The notes under the pieces: model-generated
Told to the model about the DNA's origin: nothing
Databases searched by the model: none
What the model saw: the letters and a program-made list of their open reading frames with translations, nothing else
Program-made: the position numbers and the translations under genes
From: an uncultured Prevotellaceae bacterium
Lineage (GTDB): Bacteria > Bacteroidota > Bacteroidia > Bacteroidales > Bacteroidaceae
Assembly: GCA_900315565.1 (NCBI GenBank)
Contig: OMZS01000025.1
Span: forward strand, 1-53,657
Direction of reading: 5' to 3'
Length of the DNA: 53,657 nucleotides
Shown here: piece after piece, positions 50,292-53,657 of the stretch
How the letters are laid out: each line of letters opens with the position of its first letter
Numbering within the stretch: the stretch's first letter is position 1

Positions 50292-52097
50292 ATGAAGATG
50301 AAAACCAGACAACTAATTCTGTTCCTCGCAATGGCGATGACCACTGCTGTTGCAGCAAGAAATCTTCCGGCCGCCCCTAGTTCGGGAGCAACTATCACCG
50401 GCAAGTACGTTATTCCCAAAGTGCCCGAATGGGCAAAAAATGCCGTGTTCTACCAAATCTACCCGCAAACGTTCTGCGACTCCGACGGCGACGGCATTGG
50501 CGACCTGCAAGGCATCATCAGCAAGCTTGACTATGTGAAGAGCCTCGGCGTGGATGCCATCTGGTTCAACCCCTTCTTCGACTCTCCCTTCATGGACGCT
50601 GGCTACGACATTCGAGACTACTATAAAATTGCGCCCCGCTACGGCACCAACGACGATGCCCGCCGGCTCTTCGAGGAGGCTCACAAGCGCGGCATGCACG
50701 TCATCTTCGACTACGTTATCAGCTACACGGCCATCGACAACCCTTGGTTCGTGGAGTCGCAGAAACAAGAGAAGAACAAATACTCCAACTACTACATCTG
50801 GACGGAAACCAACTGGGTAGATCCCCCACGTGAATTCGCCGGACAGTTCATCAAGGGCTACGGCCAAAGAAACGGCCAGTTCATGCGCAACTTTTACTGG
50901 TGTCAGCCCGCACTTAACTTCGGATTTGCTAATCCCGACCCCGACCAGCCCTGGCAGCTGCCCACCAACCATCCCGACGTGATGGCCATGCGCGAAGACC
51001 TTAAGAATGTGCTTCGTTTCTGGATGGACATGGGTGCAGACGGATTTCGTGCCGACATGGCCGGCGCACTGGTCAAGACGCGCCGCGTACGTGGCAACGA
51101 ACAGTTCTTCAACACCAACGAAAACGAGACCAAACTCTTCTGGCGCGAGATTCGCCGTCTGCTGGAGAAAGAATACCCGCAGGGATTCATGGTGGCCGAA
51201 TGGTCGTACCCCGCCGATGCGCTCGACGACTGCTTCCATGTGGATTTCTTCCATTGGTTCAACGGATACAACGACCTGTTCCAGAAAGAGAGCTGGCGCA
51301 TCTTGAACGGCGTTAGCGAGGGGCACAGCTATTTCGACGCTGAGGGCAAGGGCGACATCAAAGCTTTCCTGCACAGCTACATGGACCAGTATTCCAAGAC
51401 CGTGGGCAAGGGTTACATCAGCCTGCCTCTTGGCAACCACGACAACGCCCGCCTCGGCAACCACCGCACCGACAAGGAGCTGGAAATCATCTATGCCTTT
51501 GGTTTCACCATGCCCGGAGTGCCGTTCCTCTACTATGGCAACGAGATTGGCATGCGACAGTTGCCCAACGACTGGCCGCAGGTGGAGGGAGCCTACCAGC
51601 CCCGCAACGGAGCACGCACACCCATGCAATGGACCAGCGGCAAGAACCTCGGATTCTCAACAGGCGACGCCTCTAAGCTCTATCTGCCCGTTGACCCTTC
51701 GCCCGACGCTCCCAATGTGGCCGCTCAGGAGAAGAACCCCAAGTCGCTGCTCAACCAGACGCGCCGCCTCATAGCCCTGCGCCATAGCGAGCCCGCCCTG
51801 GCCAACTACGCCGAATTTGTGCCCGTCTATCCAACAGCCACCACCCAACAGCCATCACCCAACGTTTACCCCTTTGTCTATGCACGTGCGGCAGGCAACG
51901 ACGTGGTGCTCGTTATGCTCAACCCAAGAGCTGAAGCCTCTGCAGCCACGTTTCCCCTCAACGTGAAATTCAAGAAGACGAAGCTCCTGATTGGCGACAA
52001 GTTCCCCATCAGCCAAAACAAGAAGGCTGGAAGCATGACCATTCAGATGCCCGCTACCTCGTACGCTGTAGTGAAGCTACTAGGTGCGGAATTGTAG
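50292..52097 (+). CDS. Secreted GH13 alpha-amylase-family enzyme with altered region I
   Basis: The 601-residue protein has a signal peptide (to about residue 22) and a GH13 barrel: FYQIYPQTFCDSDGDGIGDL, then nucleophile Asp255 (GFRADMAGA), acid/base Glu303 (VAEWSYP) and Asp384 (GNHDNARLG). A C-terminal beta domain follows (about 510-600). All three catalytic residues are present. Conserved region I, normally DxVxNH, reads DYVISYTAID (residues 140-149), so the Asn and the substrate-binding His are Ser144 and Tyr145. Specificity may therefore differ from typical alpha-amylases or alpha-glucosidases. No starch-type sus genes adjoin, but a TonB-dependent receptor begins 456 bases downstream. Confidence 0.9.
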   Translation: MKMKTRQLILFLAMAMTTAVAARNLPAAPSSGATITGKYVIPKVPEWAKNAVFYQIYPQTFCDSDGDGIGDLQGIISKLDYVKSLGVDAIWFNPFFDSPFMDAGYDIRDYYKIAPRYGTNDDARRLFEEAHKRGMHVIFDYVISYTAIDNPWFVESQKQEKNKYSNYYIWTETNWVDPPREFAGQFIKGYGQRNGQFMRNFYWCQPALNFGFANPDPDQPWQLPTNHPDVMAMREDLKNVLRFWMDMGADGFRADMAGALVKTRRVRGNEQFFNTNENETKLFWREIRRLLEKEYPQGFMVAEWSYPADALDDCFHVDFFHWFNGYNDLFQKESWRILNGVSEGHSYFDAEGKGDIKAFLHSYMDQYSKTVGKGYISLPLGNHDNARLGNHRTDKELEIIYAFGFTMPGVPFLYYGNEIGMRQLPNDWPQVEGAYQPRNGARTPMQWTSGKNLGFSTGDASKLYLPVDPSPDAPNVAAQEKNPKSLLNQTRRLIALRHSEPALANYAEFVPVYPTATTQQPSPNVYPFVYARAAGNDVVLVMLNPRAEASAATFPLNVKFKKTKLLIGDKFPISQNKKAGSMTIQMPATSYAVVKLLGAEL

Positions 52098-52168
52098 ATA
52101 ACGAAAACAGAAACGGGGAGCGGATAATTGAATGACTCGCAAAGACTGAAAATTCACACTCTTCGCTT

Positions 52169-52284
52169 CATTCCCGAGCAAACTCGCCTACCCGTAACCT
52201 TTCAAGAACAAATAAAAACCAAAACAGACAAGGAAATACAAATACATTTGTAAAGGTTCCTGTTTGTTTTGGTTTTTATTTGTT
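52169..52284. mobile_element. Third non-coding relative of the GxxExxY element
   Basis: Arms 52207-52235 and 52257-52284 (AACAAATAAAAACCAAAACA against its near-perfect complement) form a strong hairpin. Going outward, the left side reads CCTTTCAAGAACAAATAAAA, matching CCTTTCAAAAACAAATAAAA of the 34021-34147 element, and both share ACAAGG further in. The outermost 35 bp (52169-52203) match 3216-3250 of the other palindromic element in reverse complement, so this copy looks composite. No ORF. Confidence 0.6.
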
Positions 52285-52335
52285 TTAATTGATTCTTATT
52301 ACGCGGGTTCTCATGACATGCTCTTAAAGGTCATG

Positions 52336-52416
52336 CCATTTGTCACAAATTTGCCATTCGTCACACCATTCATCACATAACCGTGCAGAATATCCCAATA
52401 TTATGGGGGATTCTGC
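52336..52416 (+). promoter_or_regulatory. Possible operator region of the TonB receptor gene
   Basis: Three direct 12-mers CCATTYRTCACA at 52336-52347, 52354-52365 and 52366-52377, then a hairpin GCAGAATATCCC (52385-52396) / GGGGGATTCTGC (52405-52416) next to the -7 element. The layout suggests regulator binding, but no regulator is identified. Confidence 0.45.
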
Positions 52417-52425
52417 AACATTCTG

Positions 52426-52433
52426 TAATTTTG
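52426..52433 (+). promoter_or_regulatory. -7 element of the TonB-dependent receptor gene
   Basis: TAATTTTG followed by CATCG, about 120 bases before the start codon. No -33 TTTG; that zone is occupied by the hairpin at 52385-52416. Confidence 0.6.
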
Positions 52434-52553
52434 CATCGTCAAATAACACGAAAAAGAAAGCAAGAAAGAATTGTCTCGTTTGAGCTTTCTCAATCAGAAG
52501 CACTTTCTGAAAAAATCAAATTCGAACAATAAACCAATGAAACATTTTAAATA

Positions 52554-53657
52554 ATGATGGTCATGAAAAAGATGTATGTAAGACTGGCAGTCCTCACGGC
52601 TGTGATGATGATGACAACGATGACTTTTGCCAAGACTCAGGACTTTGGTGGAAAGGTAATTGACGAGAAAGGCGAGCCGATGCCCTACGTCAACGTAGTG
52701 TTGCTGTCGCTCCCCGACTCTGCCTTTGTGCAGGGTGCAATGACAGACATGAACGGAGTTTTCAAGATTGTGACGGACGCAAAAGAAGGCTTGTTCAAAG
52801 TAACGAGTGTGGGCTATGAGACATTATATATCAATGCCGGACAGAATCTTACCATCCAGATGAAGCAGGACACGCAACTGCTGCAAGAAGTGGTGGTGAA
52901 AGGTCAGTTGCCTAAGACACACGCCAAAGGCGATGCCATGCGCACCACGGTAGCTGGTACCATTCTGGAGAAAGCGGGTACGGTGAGCGATGCGCTGTCG
53001 AAGATTCCCTCGCTCGAGGCTGAACGCGACGGAGCCGTCAAGGTGCTGGGCCGCGGCGATGCCGAGGTGTACATCAACGGCCGGCGGGTGCAGGACGAGA
53101 AAGAACTCTCCCGGCTTCGCTCCGACCAGATTCAGCACGTCGATGTCATCCAGAATCCAGGTGCCCGCTATGCCGCCTCCACAAAGGCCGTGGTGCGCAT
53201 CACGCTGAAGAAGGCACAGGGCGATGGCTTCGGATTCCACGACAGCGCCCAGGGCGTGTATCAGTACGGCCATACTATTACCAACAACCTTGACGTGAAC
53301 TACCGCACTGGCGGTCTCGACATCACCGCCTCGCTCTGGGCCGGTCGCTATGGTCATGCCAAGTCGACGCAGGAAAACATCCTTACCTACTATGCCGGTC
53401 CCGACCGCATCGATGGCGTCAGCTCAAAGGAAAACTACAAGAACGTCTGGAGGGGCTGGTCGCCGCAGTTGCAGGTGAACTATATGCTGGACGAGAACCA
53501 CAGCTTCGGTGCCTTCTACAAATACGACAGTCATCCCAGTGGCGGATACAGCAGCCTTTTCTATACCGACAGCTACGAGAACAACATCTTCAAGGAGCGT
53601 TCCGAGAGCGACATCAATCAGGACGACAAGTTCACGAAGCACATCTTCAATGCCTAC
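52554..53657 (+). CDS. TonB-dependent outer-membrane receptor, 3' end outside window
   Basis: The frame is open to the right edge (368 codons). It has a signal peptide (LAVLTAVMMMTTMTFA), then a carboxypeptidase-regulatory-like domain (GGKVIDEKGEPMPYVNVVLL, DMNGVFKIV), a plug domain (AGTILEKAGTVSDALSKIPS, VYINGRRVQDEKELSRLRSD, IQHVDVIQNPGARYAA) and the first barrel strands. The pattern fits the outer-membrane beta-barrel family (PF14905-like) rather than SusC. ATG 52554, 52557 and 52563 are all possible starts; 52563 (MKKMYVRLAVL) gives the most usual signal peptide. It imports or signals for an unknown ligand. Confidence 0.88.
   Translation, partial: MMVMKKMYVRLAVLTAVMMMTTMTFAKTQDFGGKVIDEKGEPMPYVNVVLLSLPDSAFVQGAMTDMNGVFKIVTDAKEGLFKVTSVGYETLYINAGQNLTIQMKQDTQLLQEVVVKGQLPKTHAKGDAMRTTVAGTILEKAGTVSDALSKIPSLEAERDGAVKVLGRGDAEVYINGRRVQDEKELSRLRSDQIQHVDVIQNPGARYAASTKAVVRITLKKAQGDGFGFHDSAQGVYQYGHTITNNLDVNYRTGGLDITASLWAGRYGHAKSTQENILTYYAGPDRIDGVSSKENYKNVWRGWSPQLQVNYMLDENHSFGAFYKYDSHPSGGYSSLFYTDSYENNIFKERSESDINQDDKFTKHIFNAY

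Noticed and set aside
50313-51629. 438-codon minus-strand ORF
   Set aside because: Antisense to the GH13 gene.
42074-52097. GH5, GH13 and TonB receptor as one polysaccharide-utilisation locus
   Set aside because: They are separated by unrelated genes on both strands and no SusC/SusD pair is present.

Overview
The window looks like chromosomal DNA from a Bacteroidales bacterium, most likely Prevotellaceae (Prevotella/Segatella-like). Evidence: about 14 promoter-like -7 elements of the Bacteroidetes form TAnnTTTG (usually followed by CA), several with a -33 TTTG 19-20 bp upstream; a hybrid two-component regulator with propeller, kinase, receiver and AraC domains; a short housekeeping sigma factor; the bamD-rpoZ-DUF4293 order; a Porin_10 protein; BspA-type leucine-rich repeats; and secreted proteins ending in a Bacteroidetes-type C-terminal tail. 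No phage, transposase, CRISPR array or rRNA was seen. Two tRNA genes are present. No database search was possible; all names come from reading motifs.

Layout. 1-3.1 kb: an unknown helical protein and a BspA-like repeat protein with no signal peptide. 3.1-3.5 kb: a nested palindromic, MITE-like element. 3.65-11.05 kb: the hybrid sensor/regulator, converging on a Dna2-like nuclease-helicase. 11.27-14.6 kb: a tight minus-strand operon (sorting-tail-only protein, L,D-transpeptidase, ECF sigma factor, membrane anti-sigma-like protein, periplasmic helical protein), probably an envelope-stress module. 14.8-19.3 kb: HAD hydrolase, a methionine synthase without its reactivation domain, smpB and a DUF4375-like gene. 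19.35-19.55 kb: tRNA-Glu and tRNA-Ser. 19.8-23.3 kb: phosphoglucomutase and pyrBI. 23.8-28.6 kb: an HtrA protease, the primary sigma factor, a secreted Lys-rich protein and a kinase / S24-S26 peptidase / PqqD cassette. 28.7-33.8 kb: an aminotransferase, a lipoprotein and iorA-iorB split by an insertion. 34.5-38.4 kb: DUF4293, rpoZ, bamD and divergent uvrB. 38.5-47.8 kb: envelope proteins (DUF4468-like, small membrane protein, porin), GH5 cellulase, menA, HD protein, DUF3737, MalY-type lyase and a 47-residue membrane protein. 48-53.66 kb: pseudouridine synthase, TrmH-type methylase, GH13 enzyme and a TonB-dependent receptor cut by the window edge.

The most unusual layer is the set of dispersed palindromes between genes. 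A 611-bp element with ~58-bp imperfect terminal inverted repeats carries one gene, a GxxExxY-family protein with a PD-(D/E)XK-like core, and sits between iorA and iorB, which are normally adjacent. Two non-coding miniatures with the same arms lie at 34.0 kb and 52.2 kb. This suggests an autonomous/non-autonomous repeat family driven by a GxxExxY nuclease, comparable in logic to RAYT/REPIN systems. A separate 50-bp palindrome occurs three times, always exactly 50 bp. The second candidate system is the kinase / S24-S26 peptidase / PqqD cassette behind rpoD, which resembles RiPP maturation parts without a visible precursor.
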